This document shows, piece after piece, positions 7,567 through 16,237 of a stretch of 64,000 nucleotides of DNA. Source of the stretch: an uncultured bacterium. Its GTDB lineage: Bacteria > Atribacterota > Atribacteria > Atribacterales > Caldatribacteriaceae. Numbering within the stretch: the first letter of the stretch is position 1; the number at the start of each line of letters is the position of its first letter. The notes under the pieces are model-generated. The model was not told the DNA's origin. It was given only the letters and a program-made list of their open reading frames with translations, and searched no databases. The translations under genes and the position numbers were made by a program. Location: assembly GCA_937139415.1 (NCBI GenBank), contig CAKZPS010000030.1, positions 1 to 64,000 on the forward strand, given 5' to 3'.

Positions 7567-9084
7567 ATGGAAGGTAGCCAACCGATTCTTCATTTTGAAA
7601 AATTGACGAAGAGATTTCCTGGAGTATTAGCCTTAAACGAGGTAAGTTTCGCCATCGAAAAGGGGGAAGTTCATGCATTAGTCGGAGAAAATGGAGCGGG
7701 GAAGTCTACCCTGATCAAAATCGTAACCGGAGTTTACTCGAAAACCTCGGGAGAAATTTTCTTAGAAGGCAAGCCAATACATTTTCTCACCCCTCACGAA
7801 GCTCTACGCAATGGCATTGCCGCTATATATCAGGAATTCAACCTCATCCCCGCTCTTTCGGTAGCGGAGAATATTTTCATAGGTCATCACTTTACGAAGA
7901 AGAATTTCATCGTGGACTGGAATCGGTTAAGGGAAGAGGCTCGCAAACTCATGAATTTCCTCGAGGTCGATATTGATGTCGACATGCGAGTGAGAGACTT
8001 AGGAGTAGCCAAAAAGCAGATTGTAGAAATAGCTAAGGCTCTTTCATTGAATGCGCGAGTCCTCATCATGGATGAACCAACCGCCACCTTAGCCCAAAAG
8101 GAAATCGAGAGGCTGTTTCGTATTATTCGTTTCCTCAAAAACCAAGGAGTTACCATTATTTATATTTCCCACCGTTTAGAGGAGATCTACGAGATATGTG
8201 ATCGGGTAACCGTGCTGCGAGATGGACGTCATGTCGGTACTCACAGTATTTCGGAAGTCAAAATTGATGATATCATTCGCATGATGGTAGGACGGGAAGT
8301 CGTAGAAAAATTTCCCCGTGTTTCACACACCATCGGTGAAGAAGTGCTGCGAGTGGAAAACCTTACCCGTCACGGAGTCTTAAAGGATATTACCTTTTCA
8401 GTGTATAAAGGAGAGATACTGGGAATAGCGGGCATGGTGGGTTCAGGGAGAACGGAACTCTTACGCGCCATTTATGGCCTTGACCCTATCGACCACGGAA
8501 CGATCTCCGTGAGGGGGGAAGCAGTGTCCATTGGTTCACCGCTTGATGCCATCAATCATGGTATTGCCCTTTTACCCGAGGAACGCAAAACTCAGGGATT
8601 GGTTCTCTTGCTCTCGGTCTTGGACAACTTAGGTTTACCACTCTTGCCGATTCTCTCCCAAAGGGGGTTTGTCGACGATCCCAAACTGAAAGAAATTGCC
8701 CAAAAGATGGTAGCACACATGAATATTAAAACGCCATCTCTATTCCAAAAGACCATGTATCTTTCGGGAGGCAATCAACAAAAAGTGGTTTTGGGGAAAT
8801 GGTTTGCACGCAATTGCGACATTTACCTCTTTGATGAACCCACAAGAGGCATCGATGTAGGAGCGAAAACCGAAATTTACCATCTCATGAATAAACTCAT
8901 CGAAAAGGGATCAACGATTATTATGGTATCTTCGGAATTGCCAGAAATCTTGGCCATGAGCGATCGGATTGTGGTGATGCGCGAAGGGAGAATCGTGGGA
9001 GAATTACGGCGGGACGAAGCGACGAAAGAAGCTATTCTCCAGTTAGCCTTAGGGAGGAGAGAAGAATATGCCCGTATTCGCTGA
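7567..9084 (+). CDS. Sugar ABC importer, duplicated ATP-binding subunit (RbsA-type)
   Basis: A 505-residue ATPase with two ABC cassettes in tandem, the layout of RbsA, XylG and MglA. The N-terminal cassette has Walker A GENGAGKST, Q-loop QEFNLIP and Walker B VLIMDEPT. The second has the degenerate P-loop GMVGSGRTE and the LSGGNQQK signature. It powers import by the permease and binding protein that follow. Its last 17 bases overlap the permease gene. Such importers take up ribose, xylose, galactose, inositol or similar monosaccharides; which one is unknown here. Confidence 0.95.
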   Translation: MEGSQPILHFEKLTKRFPGVLALNEVSFAIEKGEVHALVGENGAGKSTLIKIVTGVYSKTSGEIFLEGKPIHFLTPHEALRNGIAAIYQEFNLIPALSVAENIFIGHHFTKKNFIVDWNRLREEARKLMNFLEVDIDVDMRVRDLGVAKKQIVEIAKALSLNARVLIMDEPTATLAQKEIERLFRIIRFLKNQGVTIIYISHRLEEIYEICDRVTVLRDGRHVGTHSISEVKIDDIIRMMVGREVVEKFPRVSHTIGEEVLRVENLTRHGVLKDITFSVYKGEILGIAGMVGSGRTELLRAIYGLDPIDHGTISVRGEAVSIGSPLDAINHGIALLPEERKTQGLVLLLSVLDNLGLPLLPILSQRGFVDDPKLKEIAQKMVAHMNIKTPSLFQKTMYLSGGNQQKVVLGKWFARNCDIYLFDEPTRGIDVGAKTEIYHLMNKLIEKGSTIIMVSSELPEILAMSDRIVVMREGRIVGELRRDEATKEAILQLALGRREEYARIR

Positions 9085-10048
9085 GGAGAGAGGGATTCCC
9101 GTAGTGCAAAGATTTTTCATTTTTTGGGACAAGGTGGGAATACTCCTCGCTTTTCTCGTGGTGTGCGTTATTTTTGGAGCCCTCAATCCAGTCTTTTTTA
9201 ATCCCCTGAACATCCTCAACGTCATTCGGCAAGTTTCCATCATCGGGGTCATTGCCGTAGGCATGACTTTCGTCATTTTGCTCGGAGGAATTGATTTATC
9301 AGTAGGTTCGGTAGTTGCCTTTACGGGAATTATTGCTGCCGGATTCCAAGTGAAATGGGGAGGGAGTCTTTTCCTCAGTATTGTGATTCCTCTTTTGCTC
9401 GGCGGAGCCATTGGGTTTACCAACGGTTTTGTCACCACGAAGGGCGGTCTCCATCCTTTCATTGTCACATTGGGAAGCATGAGCATTTTCCGAGGGGCGA
9501 CCCTGCTCATCGCGCAGGGGAAACCCATCTCCGGTATGAGTTCTGCCTTTCGCTTCATCGGTGCAGGCATGGTTGGACCGATTCCTTTTCCGGTCATTCT
9601 CTTCCTGGGATGTGTAATCATTGCGGGAATGGCGCTGAAAAGAACGGTTTTCGGTCGCTACATTTACGCGATCGGCGGCAACGAAGAGGCAGCACTCCTT
9701 TCGGGAATCATGGTACAGCGATACAAAATTGCTGCTTTCACCGTGTTGGGCTTTTTGTCGGGGTTGAGCGGTTTAATTCTCACCTCGCGCTTGAATTCTG
9801 GTGAGTTGGTTGCCGGACAAGGATACGAACTCGATGTTATTGCCTCGGTAGTTATCGGTGGAACGAGCATGATGGGAGGAGAAGGGGGAGTATACGGAAC
9901 CTTGGTAGGCGCCTTACTCATCGGAGTGGTTTCCAATGGTCTCAATCTCTTGGGAGTACAACCATATTGGCAAATGATCGTAAAAGGGTTAATCGTGATT
10001 CTTGCCGTCCTCCTCGACAAACTCAAGAGAAGATTTCGGACCACATAG
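9068..10048 (+). CDS. Sugar ABC importer, permease subunit (RbsC-type)
   Basis: A 326-residue hydrophobic membrane protein of the RbsC/XylH family with about eight to ten membrane spans. The loop GGIDLSVGSVVAFTG, conserved in this permease family, is at about residues 75-90, and GGTSMMGGEGGVYGTLVGA near 258 is the other family block. The start ATG lies within the end of the ATPase gene, indicating translational coupling. It forms the inner-membrane channel of the importer. Confidence 0.95.
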   Translation: MPVFAEERGIPVVQRFFIFWDKVGILLAFLVVCVIFGALNPVFFNPLNILNVIRQVSIIGVIAVGMTFVILLGGIDLSVGSVVAFTGIIAAGFQVKWGGSLFLSIVIPLLLGGAIGFTNGFVTTKGGLHPFIVTLGSMSIFRGATLLIAQGKPISGMSSAFRFIGAGMVGPIPFPVILFLGCVIIAGMALKRTVFGRYIYAIGGNEEAALLSGIMVQRYKIAAFTVLGFLSGLSGLILTSRLNSGELVAGQGYELDVIASVVIGGTSMMGGEGGVYGTLVGALLIGVVSNGLNLLGVQPYWQMIVKGLIVILAVLLDKLKRRFRTT

Positions 10049-10124
10049 AGAGGAGGTGAGGGGGGGTTCAAAGGAGATATATTCTTGTACGTAACGACCC
10101 ATTCAAAATCATGGAGAAAGGAGG

Positions 10125-11096
10125 ATGAAAAAGGTGAGAAAATTCTTACTCGTCATGTTGACCACTGTGCTTCTTGGCGCTCTCGTTTCTGGCACATTGG
10201 TGTGGGCAAAAGATCTTACGATCGGCTTGTCGTTCCCCAGTCTCTCTTTTGCGTGGTTCGCATTTCTGGAGCAGGCAGTGAAAGATAAGGCGGTTCAGCT
10301 CGGGGGCATTGAGGTGGTTTCCTTAGAGGCTGAAAATAACGTCTCGAAACAAATCTCGATTATTGAAGATATGATCGTAAAAGGGGTTAATGGAGTTCTC
10401 CTCGTACCTATCGAAGTAGAAGCCGTCATCCCTGCGATTGAAGCCTTAAATAAGGCCAATATTCCCGTAGTAACCGTAGACCGACGGATCAAAGAAGATG
10501 CTCCAGTACAAGTGCTCTGCCATGTAGGAGCTGATAACACTGAAGGAGGAAGGAATGCCGCTCGGTACATTGTGGAAAAACTGAAAGAGAAATACGGCGA
10601 ACCAAAAGGGACGGTCATCGAACTTACCGGTACTCCTGGTGCCGGTCCTGCTATCGATCGGAGCACAGGATTCAATGAAATCATGAAACAATATCCTAAT
10701 ATTACTATCAAATCGCAAACCGCTAATTTCCGACGCGATGACGGCATGAAAGTCATGGAAGATTTTATCATGAGTACCCCCCAAATTGATGCCGTCTTCG
10801 GTGCGAACGACGAAATGATTTTGGGAGCCATTCAAGCTCTCGAAGCAAGCGGAAAATTTAACGTTCAGGAAGTTATTACCGTCGGTTTTGACGCCCTTCC
10901 CGAAGCACTCAAACTCATTGAAGAAGGTACTCTCGACGCTACCATTGAGCAGTTCCCAGGGAGACAGGCTTCAACCGCCTTCGAGGTATTGGTAAAGTTC
11001 CTCAGAGAGGGAGTGACTCCTGAAAAATCGGTGATGCTCATCGAACCTCGGGTAATTACCAAGGATAATCTGAACGAAGCAGAGAAGAGCTTCTAA
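10125..11096 (+). CDS. Sugar ABC importer, periplasmic binding protein (RbsB-type)
   Basis: A 323-residue periplasmic sugar-binding protein of the Peripla_BP_4 type. A signal peptide of about 28 residues ends near LVSGTLVWA. Family blocks include VKGVNGVLLVPIEVEAV, VTVDRRIKEDAP and FGANDEMILGAIQALEA. The start follows GAGAAAGGAGG. It is the last gene of the operon, after a 76-base gap from the permease gene, and a GC-rich hairpin follows. The ligand is not predictable by eye. Confidence 0.95.
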   Translation: MKKVRKFLLVMLTTVLLGALVSGTLVWAKDLTIGLSFPSLSFAWFAFLEQAVKDKAVQLGGIEVVSLEAENNVSKQISIIEDMIVKGVNGVLLVPIEVEAVIPAIEALNKANIPVVTVDRRIKEDAPVQVLCHVGADNTEGGRNAARYIVEKLKEKYGEPKGTVIELTGTPGAGPAIDRSTGFNEIMKQYPNITIKSQTANFRRDDGMKVMEDFIMSTPQIDAVFGANDEMILGAIQALEASGKFNVQEVITVGFDALPEALKLIEEGTLDATIEQFPGRQASTAFEVLVKFLREGVTPEKSVMLIEPRVITKDNLNEAEKSF

Positions 11097-11099
11097 TTC

Positions 11100-11128
11100 T
11101 TTGGCCGGGGTCGGTGACCCCGGCCAAA
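11100..11128 (+). terminator. Terminator hairpin after the sugar operon
   Basis: A GC-rich stem of 12-13 base pairs (11100-11112 with 11116-11128) with loop GGT follows the binding-protein stop codon. There is no T tract, so it may act as a 3' stabilising or Rho-assisted end. Confidence 0.65.
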
Positions 11129-11409
11129 CTCTCTACCTTCAAGTGAATTTTCTCCATAAGAATTTCCTCAACGATACTGTTTCTTTCGGGAAAGAGCGAG
11201 CTCAATCTTTTTCAGTGAAAAAGAGGAGATTGCGTGGAAATGTGGAAATTTCTCTTCTCTTCGTAATCGATTTCAAATCATCGCGGATAGTTTTCTTCAA
11301 CGAGTTGTCTCCTCTTGTAGTACCTTAATCTCTTTCTCAGTCCAATGAGAAGAGTGGAAATATTTATCCTTCCTTCTCAATAATTCTTTCCCTTTGGCAC
11401 CAAAACACT
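11129..11409. other. Non-coding gap with no recognised gene
   Basis: No credible coding frame was found. An imperfect inverted repeat occurs around 11213-11232 (CAATC, T-rich, then A-rich, GATTG) and a small TCTCA/TGAGA hairpin near 11336-11351. Neither matches a known RNA. Confidence 0.3.
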
Positions 11410-11453
11410 TATAATATGAAATCAGTTGCATTTAGTAACCAACATGATACAAT
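11410..11453 (+). promoter_or_regulatory. Two candidate promoters of the second lacI-type gene
   Basis: TTGCAT (11426-11431) and TACAAT (11448-11453) are 16 bases apart. A separate TATAAT lies at 11410-11415 with a poor -35. The first implies that translation starts downstream of 11460. Confidence 0.5.
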
Positions 11454-11505
11454 GAGTAGGAACTCGATTTCGAAAAGGAAGAGGAAAGCTAAAGTACAGA
11501 CTCCC

Positions 11506-12537
11506 ATGAAAGGGGTAACCATTTACGATATTGCTAAAGAGCTTGGTGTCTCTCCCGCTACGGTTTCCAGAGCCCTGAGTGGCAGTGACAAAGTAAAAGA
11601 GGAAACGAGGAGAAAAATTGCCGAAACGGCAAAGCGACTCAATTACACCCCTAACTATTTAGCTCGGAGCCTAAAGAAGAAGCAGAGTTATACTATTGCT
11701 CTCATTATCTCTGATGTAACCAATCCCTTTTTCACCAATGTAGCACGAGGGGTCGAGGATACTGCATCACGGTTTGGCTTCAATACCATATTCTGTAATA
11801 CCGATGAAGACCCCGATAAGGAAAGGGTTTACGTCGACCTCATGCTCAAGAAAATGGTTGACGGCTTGGTGGTCTCAAGTTGCGGCGATGGGAGGACTTT
11901 ACTACCGCTTAAAGAAAAGGGAATGCCGGTAGTTTTGGTGGATCGCAAAGTAGGCAAATTCCATTGGGATTGTGTGGTCGGAGATAGTGAGGGTGGTGCC
12001 TACACCCTCACTCGTCATCTCATCGAAGTCCACGGACATAAAGAAATTGCCGTATTAGCAGGACCACTGACTATTTCTACGAGCGCTGAGCGCATTGCAG
12101 GGTATAAACGGGCGTTGATTGAGTTTGGCCTCCCATTCCGTTCGGAACTTGTCACTGCCGGTTATTACAAAGAAGATTTTGGATATCGCATTGCCAAGGA
12201 TTTTCTGAGTGGTGAAAAACGCCCCCAGGCCTGCTTTGCCGGCAATAATTTCATTGCCATTGGTGTCGTGCGAGCAGCCCAAGAACATGGTTTACGTATC
12301 CCTGAGGATCTGGCCTTAGTCACTTTTGATGACCTTGAATTAGCTTCCCTCCTTTTTCCGTTTTTCACCGTAGCAAAACAACCTGCGTACACTATGGGGA
12401 GTTTGGCCACTCAGTTGCTTTTAGAGAGAATTGGAGGGGAAAAAATTAAAGAAAACAGAGAAGTAGTGTTGAAGCCGGAGATTATTATTCGACGCTCTTG
12501 TGGATGTGAACCCGGGAAACAAGTTCTCTCAGGTTGA
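11506..12537 (+). CDS. LacI-family transcriptional regulator, second copy
   Basis: A 343-residue LacI/GalR regulator with helix-turn-helix TIYDIAKELGVSPATVSRAL, hinge YLARSLKKKQS and the usual sensor core. ATG 11506 is chosen because the family begins at MKGVTIYDIA and a promoter sits across the upstream in-frame ATGs at 11416 and 11452; the ribosome site AAGGAAGAGG is further off than normal, so the start is not certain. It stands alone, with no adjacent transporter or enzyme on the same strand, so its regulon must lie elsewhere. The C-terminus carries an unusual SCGCEPG cysteine pair. Confidence 0.88.
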   Translation: MKGVTIYDIAKELGVSPATVSRALSGSDKVKEETRRKIAETAKRLNYTPNYLARSLKKKQSYTIALIISDVTNPFFTNVARGVEDTASRFGFNTIFCNTDEDPDKERVYVDLMLKKMVDGLVVSSCGDGRTLLPLKEKGMPVVLVDRKVGKFHWDCVVGDSEGGAYTLTRHLIEVHGHKEIAVLAGPLTISTSAERIAGYKRALIEFGLPFRSELVTAGYYKEDFGYRIAKDFLSGEKRPQACFAGNNFIAIGVVRAAQEHGLRIPEDLALVTFDDLELASLLFPFFTVAKQPAYTMGSLATQLLLERIGGEKIKENREVVLKPEIIIRRSCGCEPGKQVLSG

Positions 12538-12595
12538 GCATACCCCAGCGAGAAACCGTCCCAAAGAGAGTATCGAGTGATTTTTCGCTTGCCAT
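12485..12595 (-). CDS. Possible 36-residue frame continuing after an amber codon
   Basis: This is in the same frame as the 40-residue ORF at 12626-12748 and separated from it by TAG and ten sense codons. It starts at an ATG and gives a balanced sequence containing LDTLFGTVSRWGML. It overlaps the 3' end of the second lacI-type gene on the opposite strand. It may be the second half of a gene split by an amber mutation, a readthrough product, or chance. Confidence 0.2.
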   Translation of the reverse strand: MASEKSLDTLFGTVSRWGMLNLRELVSRVHIHKSVE

Positions 12596-12625
12596 TCGCT
12601 CGTAAAAGCATCCCGACGAAAAATG

Positions 12626-12748
12626 CTAAAATTTCTCTTCCAAGGCGTAAATTCCGGCCAAAATTTCTGCTCCTAAGCCGCGCCTCTCCTCTACAAGCAC
12701 CAGAGATTCTTTCAAGGATTGGTTTTGGAAATCTTCTCGGGAACTCAT
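12626..12748 (-). CDS. Possible 40-residue small protein downstream of the dehydrogenase gene
   Basis: An ATG at 12748 is preceded by GAGGAGGTGA on the minus strand and opens 40 codons to a TAG. The peptide is amphipathic, with EILAGIYALEEKF at the C-terminus, and reads like a short helical protein. It lies about 80 bases after the dehydrogenase gene on the same strand, so it may be co-transcribed. A weak AGCAT/ATGCT hairpin with a T run follows. No family is recognised. Confidence 0.4.
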   Translation of the reverse strand: MSSREDFQNQSLKESLVLVEERRGLGAEILAGIYALEEKF

Positions 12749-12830
12749 TCACCTCCTCAAAGATTCGCGCACTCTACGAGTGACGTCAAAAGAGGTTTGG
12801 GGCAGGGAATGAGGAGAAATCACTCGCTCT

Positions 12831-13808
12831 CTATCGGGCAATATCACCACCAAGAGACTCATACTCGCCGAGTGAGCGGATGATCGCCAGTAACTTATCC
12901 TTAGCACGGTACAAAGCTTGTATTTCCTCAGGAGTAAGGTCAAGATCGAGCGTCTTCAATATCCCCTCTCTCCCAATCACCGCAGGGAGGGAGAGGCAAA
13001 CGCCGTGAATGCCATACTGCCCCTCAAGAAGAGTACTCACGGGAAGAATTTTTCCACTATCTTTGACAATCGCCTCAATCAAGGTGAGACAGGCCAGGGA
13101 AATGGCGTAGTTGGTGTACCCCTTATGGTGGTAGACCTCCATCCCTCCGCCTTTTGCCTCTTCAAAGACTTCTTGTATCGTTTTCCTGGGGCACTCTCGC
13201 CTGCATACTGGAAGTGTACGAGTTAATTTCTTCCCCCCTACCTGAGCAGAGCTGAAGACAGGAAAGGTTTCCTCTCCATGTTCTCCCAGAAGGTAAGCGT
13301 GAACATCTCCCGGATGAATCCCACTGTAGAGTCCGATGAGCGAACGGAAACGACCACTTTCGATCAAAGTACCGGTCCCAATCACTCGAGAGGAAGGGAA
13401 ACCACTGAGCTTCACGGTGAGATAGGTCATGATGTCTACCGGATTGGTGATAACGATGAAGATAGCTTGAGGATTTTGCCGAGCAAGAGGCGGAATAATG
13501 CTTTTGAAGAGAGTCACGTTCCCTTCGAGGAGTTCGAGTCGACTGGTCATGTTGACTACAGGGATAGAAGCAGTGAGGATGATGAGGTCGCTCTCGGTAA
13601 CTTCTTCTAAGGGTAGTGTCACTATCTTCGTCTGATGATTGAGGAAAGCTTGAGCGTGCAAGAGGTCATACTTCTCTCCCCAAGCCCGCTTTTCGTCCCG
13701 ACTCACTAAGAAGATGGTATCGGCGAACCCTTGGAAGAGGAGGGTAAAAGCAATGGTAGCACCTACCTTTCCTAACCCGATAATTGCTACTTTCAGCCTT
13801 GGAGTCAA
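12831..13808 (-). CDS. Lactate/malate dehydrogenase-family oxidoreductase, atypical active site
   Basis: A 325-residue NAD(P)-dependent 2-hydroxyacid dehydrogenase of the LDH/MDH superfamily. Visible are the nucleotide loop GLGKVG (11-16), TNPVD with catalytic Asn (121-125), GTGTLIESGRFR with the substrate Arg (R153) and the catalytic His in GEHGEE (H177). The specificity loop aligns without gaps to the LDH loop, but the position that is Gln in LDH and Arg in MDH is Val84, and the partner Asp is Glu150. SR replaces the Asp after beta-2, suggesting NADP preference. TTG 13808 is chosen because AGGAGG lies seven bases upstream; ATG 13814 is too close. Confidence 0.82.
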   Translation of the reverse strand: MTPRLKVAIIGLGKVGATIAFTLLFQGFADTIFLVSRDEKRAWGEKYDLLHAQAFLNHQTKIVTLPLEEVTESDLIILTASIPVVNMTSRLELLEGNVTLFKSIIPPLARQNPQAIFIVITNPVDIMTYLTVKLSGFPSSRVIGTGTLIESGRFRSLIGLYSGIHPGDVHAYLLGEHGEETFPVFSSAQVGGKKLTRTLPVCRRECPRKTIQEVFEEAKGGGMEVYHHKGYTNYAISLACLTLIEAIVKDSGKILPVSTLLEGQYGIHGVCLSLPAVIGREGILKTLDLDLTPEEIQALYRAKDKLLAIIRSLGEYESLGGDIAR

Positions 13809-13830
13809 TACCATCCCTCCTTTTTCGGGT

Positions 13831-13859
13831 ATAGTACCACACCACCTCCCGATAACCAA
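13831..13859 (-). promoter_or_regulatory. Promoter of the dehydrogenase gene
   Basis: On the minus strand TTGGTT (13859-13854) and TACTAT (13836-13831) are 17 bases apart. Transcription would start near 13824, giving a very short leader that fits the TTG start at 13808. Confidence 0.6.
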
Positions 13860-13930
13860 GATTTCCTCAGGGAGCATGGATTTTTTCCCGTTCAAAGTCT
13901 ATAATAGGAAAAAAGTTTTGGAGGTGCCTT

Positions 13931-14329
13931 GTGGGAAGCTTGTTCATGTCTGATGACGTAAAGGATGCGGCTCGTTCTTTGGCAGAGAAAATCATTACTA
14001 CTCAGTCTTTTCAAGACTTTGAAAGTACGCGATCCATCTTGGTAAACAACATAGAGGCCATGGGTCTGCTCCATAAGCTTGAAGAAGCACAAGAACGTTT
14101 AAATCATATCGCCCTGCAACGAGAGGTTACCGATGAGGATTTTGCCGAAATGGAAGAGGTTCGTCAAAAAGCCTTCTCCCACCCGGTGATTCTCTCCTAT
14201 TTTCAAGCCCAGGATCGTCTTGTTTCCCTCTTGCAAGAAATTAACAGCGAAATGAGCTCTATCCTCGGGTTTGACTTCGCCAGCTCCGCTGCTCAGACCG
14301 AACGAGAACCTGAAGAGGAGTGGGAGTAG
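13931..14329 (+). CDS. YlbF/YmcA-family protein (RlbF-like Y-complex component)
   Basis: A 132-residue, almost entirely helical protein of the Com_YlbF family. In Bacillus these proteins form the Y-complex that modulates RNase Y and mRNA maturation. The pattern of a helical core (AARSLAEKIITTQSFQDF, then EEAQERLNHIALQ, then FSHPVILSYFQAQDRLVSLLQEI) is typical. The GTG at 13931 follows GGAGGTG; ATG 13946 is an alternative. A TATAAT at 13900-13905 is the probable -10 box. It overlaps the end of the convergent gene by 37 bases. Confidence 0.8.
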   Translation: MGSLFMSDDVKDAARSLAEKIITTQSFQDFESTRSILVNNIEAMGLLHKLEEAQERLNHIALQREVTDEDFAEMEEVRQKAFSHPVILSYFQAQDRLVSLLQEINSEMSSILGFDFASSAAQTEREPEEEWE

Positions 14330-15081
14330 AGTTCCTCTTCTAACTTGAGGAGCAAGAATCGAGTTTTGCCCATACAAGGAATACGGTCGAGACGCGTTTT
14401 CGTTTCGTCAAATTGGAAGAAACGACATCTCTCCGGTCGAGAAAAAGAATCGGTGATGGGAATACCGGCATGAAGCGTATGCCATCCCATCTCCTTCAGC
14501 CTTTGAGCAATCCATGGAGAGCAAATCTCTTCCACCGGCTGCACTCTCTTTATACGGGTACACTTACCCGCTTCTAACGTTCCCCCAAAACTCCCTCTCT
14601 CCGGCTCAAAAAAGAGACAATACCGACAACCGTCAAGCTGGGTTTTGCAGCGAGGGCAAAGGAGAGGAGTTTTCTGAACGGTTATGGCTTGATCAGATGC
14701 CGTACAGAGAGCGGAGCGAATCTCCACTTTACAGAATGGACACAAGAAAGAACTGGGCATGGTTACCCCGGTAATCTGCTGAGAAGCGTGGAGGAAAGCT
14801 CTTTTCTCCTCTTCGGTACACGATAAACGGAGACGAATGTCCCACAAAAAAGTAGGATAGTGAAAGAATGCAGTGAAAGCATACCTCAAAGAGCGGTGTA
14901 TGGGAACTCCCTTACTCCGAGAAAAAGAAAAAACCAATCGGGCGTAACGAATTCCCCAAAGGAACCAAACACCGAGAAAAAGATACAAGAGAAAGAACCA
15001 CAACCAAAAAGAAAGAGAGAGAACCATGACGAAAAGAGCACTCCACAAAAAGAGGAGAAAAAGATGCCAACGCCACGTCAT
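14293..15081 (-). CDS. Membrane protein with zinc-ribbon cysteine pairs, unknown function
   Basis: A 262-residue protein. The first 50 residues form two closely spaced membrane helices rich in Trp, Leu and Phe. The cytoplasmic part contains CPFC (about residue 113) and CPRC (about 142), spaced as a zinc ribbon, then further Cys residues at CRYC, GKC and CRFF. I do not recognise the family. Its ATG overlaps the stop of the serine acetyltransferase gene by four bases, so it is translationally coupled to it and is the last gene of a minus-strand operon. A role in membrane-associated metal or redox handling is possible but unsupported. Confidence 0.6.
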   Translation of the reverse strand: MTWRWHLFLLFLWSALFVMVLSLSFWLWFFLLYLFLGVWFLWGIRYARLVFSFSRSKGVPIHRSLRYAFTAFFHYPTFLWDIRLRLSCTEEEKRAFLHASQQITGVTMPSSFLCPFCKVEIRSALCTASDQAITVQKTPLLCPRCKTQLDGCRYCLFFEPERGSFGGTLEAGKCTRIKRVQPVEEICSPWIAQRLKEMGWHTLHAGIPITDSFSRPERCRFFQFDETKTRLDRIPCMGKTRFLLLKLEEELYSHSSSGSRSV

Positions 15082-15968
15082 TTTTTGGCTTCAATGAACC
15101 GAAGACGGGGTTCCTCAATAACTACTTTGGTATGGGAAGGAATGGAATGGGTGAGCCATACGTTTCCTCCAATAACACTTCCCTGCCCAATAGTCGTTTC
15201 TCCTCCTAAGATGGTCGCTCCTGCGTAAATGGTGACTTGGTTTTCGATGGTGGGGTGTCTCTTCGTCCCCCGGATGAGTCTTCCTCTTTCATCTTTCGGG
15301 AAAGAGAGGGCACCAAGGGTGACTCCCTGATAAATTTTCACATGATCACCAATCTCACAAGTTTCACCAATGACCACCCCGGTACCATGATCAATGAAGA
15401 AACTTCGGCCGATTTTCGCCCCCGGATGAATGTCAATCCCGGTGAGACTATGAGCATACTCGGTCATCATGCGAGGGATGAGTGGAATACCCTGCACAAA
15501 AAGTTCGTGGGCCATGCGATATATCGATATGGCAATGACACAAGGGTAACTCAAAATAATTTCCTCAAAGCTCTTTGCTGCCGGATCACCGTCGTAAGCA
15601 GCCTGGACATCATCATCGAGCATTTCCCGGATGGTAGGAAGTTTTTGGAAAAACACCTCGGTTTCATGACACGCTCGATCTTGGCATTCGAAACACAATT
15701 GCTCTGCAGTACTTGGGTCTTGCTTAAAGGCCTTAGCAATTTCTTCACTAAGTCCGGTGAAGAGATGATCCAGCTTACTCCCCACCACGTACTCTATGTT
15801 GAGCCAGCACAGCCGAGTCCTTCCTAAATAGCCAGGAAAGAGCAATTCCCGTAATTCTTCGGTGATCTCGATAATCTTATGGCGAGAAGGAAATTCTTTC
15901 CGTTCGATATTGGTAATGCGTTCAGTCTTTCGATAACTTTCCACTAACGACTGAGCAAGAGTTTTCAT
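15078..15968 (-). CDS. cysE: Serine O-acetyltransferase (EpsC/CysE type)
   Basis: This 296-residue enzyme transfers acetyl from acetyl-CoA to serine, giving O-acetylserine for cysteine synthesis. The C-terminal left-handed beta helix shows HPGAKIG, then IDHGTGVVIGETCEIGD, the catalytic His-containing block, and IYAGATILGG hexapeptide repeats. The long helical N-terminal half matches the EpsC subgroup of about 300 residues. No cysK-type gene is next to it. It lies in an operon after the sigma/anti-sigma pair, which would fit control by oxidative or metal stress. The ATG at 15968 has no good ribosome site directly upstream. Confidence 0.93.
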   Translation of the reverse strand: MKTLAQSLVESYRKTERITNIERKEFPSRHKIIEITEELRELLFPGYLGRTRLCWLNIEYVVGSKLDHLFTGLSEEIAKAFKQDPSTAEQLCFECQDRACHETEVFFQKLPTIREMLDDDVQAAYDGDPAAKSFEEIILSYPCVIAISIYRMAHELFVQGIPLIPRMMTEYAHSLTGIDIHPGAKIGRSFFIDHGTGVVIGETCEIGDHVKIYQGVTLGALSFPKDERGRLIRGTKRHPTIENQVTIYAGATILGGETTIGQGSVIGGNVWLTHSIPSHTKVVIEEPRLRFIEAKK

Positions 15969-16009
15969 CGCTATAGGACGATGGGTATTCAGGAGAAGTC
16001 AACCTCCTT

Positions 16010-16237
16010 TTAGAAACGGGCAATAACGTTTTCGATTCGGTTGAGAAAAGTGTCAGGAATAGACTCCATTAACCCATTCTCACGGATGAGGCGCCACAGT
16101 TGCTGTTCAAATTGGAATTTTTGGCAACATTGACGGCACTTTTCCAGGTGTTCTTCAAATTCTCGCCGCTCTTCTTCGGTCAAAATCTCATGGTCCAGAT
16201 AGAAATATAATTTTTTTACGACCTCTTCACAGTCCAT
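16010..16237 (-). CDS. Zinc-finger anti-sigma factor
   Basis: A 75-residue soluble protein with the zf-HC2 / ZAS motif: His at about residue 30 followed by C-x2-C-C in [13 protein letters not shown]. Such proteins bind and hold an ECF sigma factor until zinc release or thiol oxidation. There is no membrane segment, as in RsrA-type cytoplasmic redox sensors. The gene overlaps the 3' end of the ECF sigma gene by 22 bases, the usual arrangement for a cognate pair. Confidence 0.85.
   Translation of the reverse strand: MDCEEVVKKLYFYLDHEILTEEERREFEEHLEKCRQCCQKFQFEQQLWRLIRENGLMESIPDTFLNRIENVIARF

Noticed and set aside
11416-11505. Longer N-terminus for the second LacI regulator
   Set aside because: A promoter with TACAAT at 11448-11453 lies inside it, and the family starts at the helix-turn-helix.
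12485-12748. Pyrrolysine-encoding UAG gene
   Set aside because: There is no trace of pyl genes or methylamine methyltransferases in the window, and the ORF is too short and without homologue to argue for recoding.
13815-13895. Longer dehydrogenase form starting at 13895
   Set aside because: It would start upstream of the promoter's expected transcription start; TTG 13808 has a properly spaced AGGAGG.
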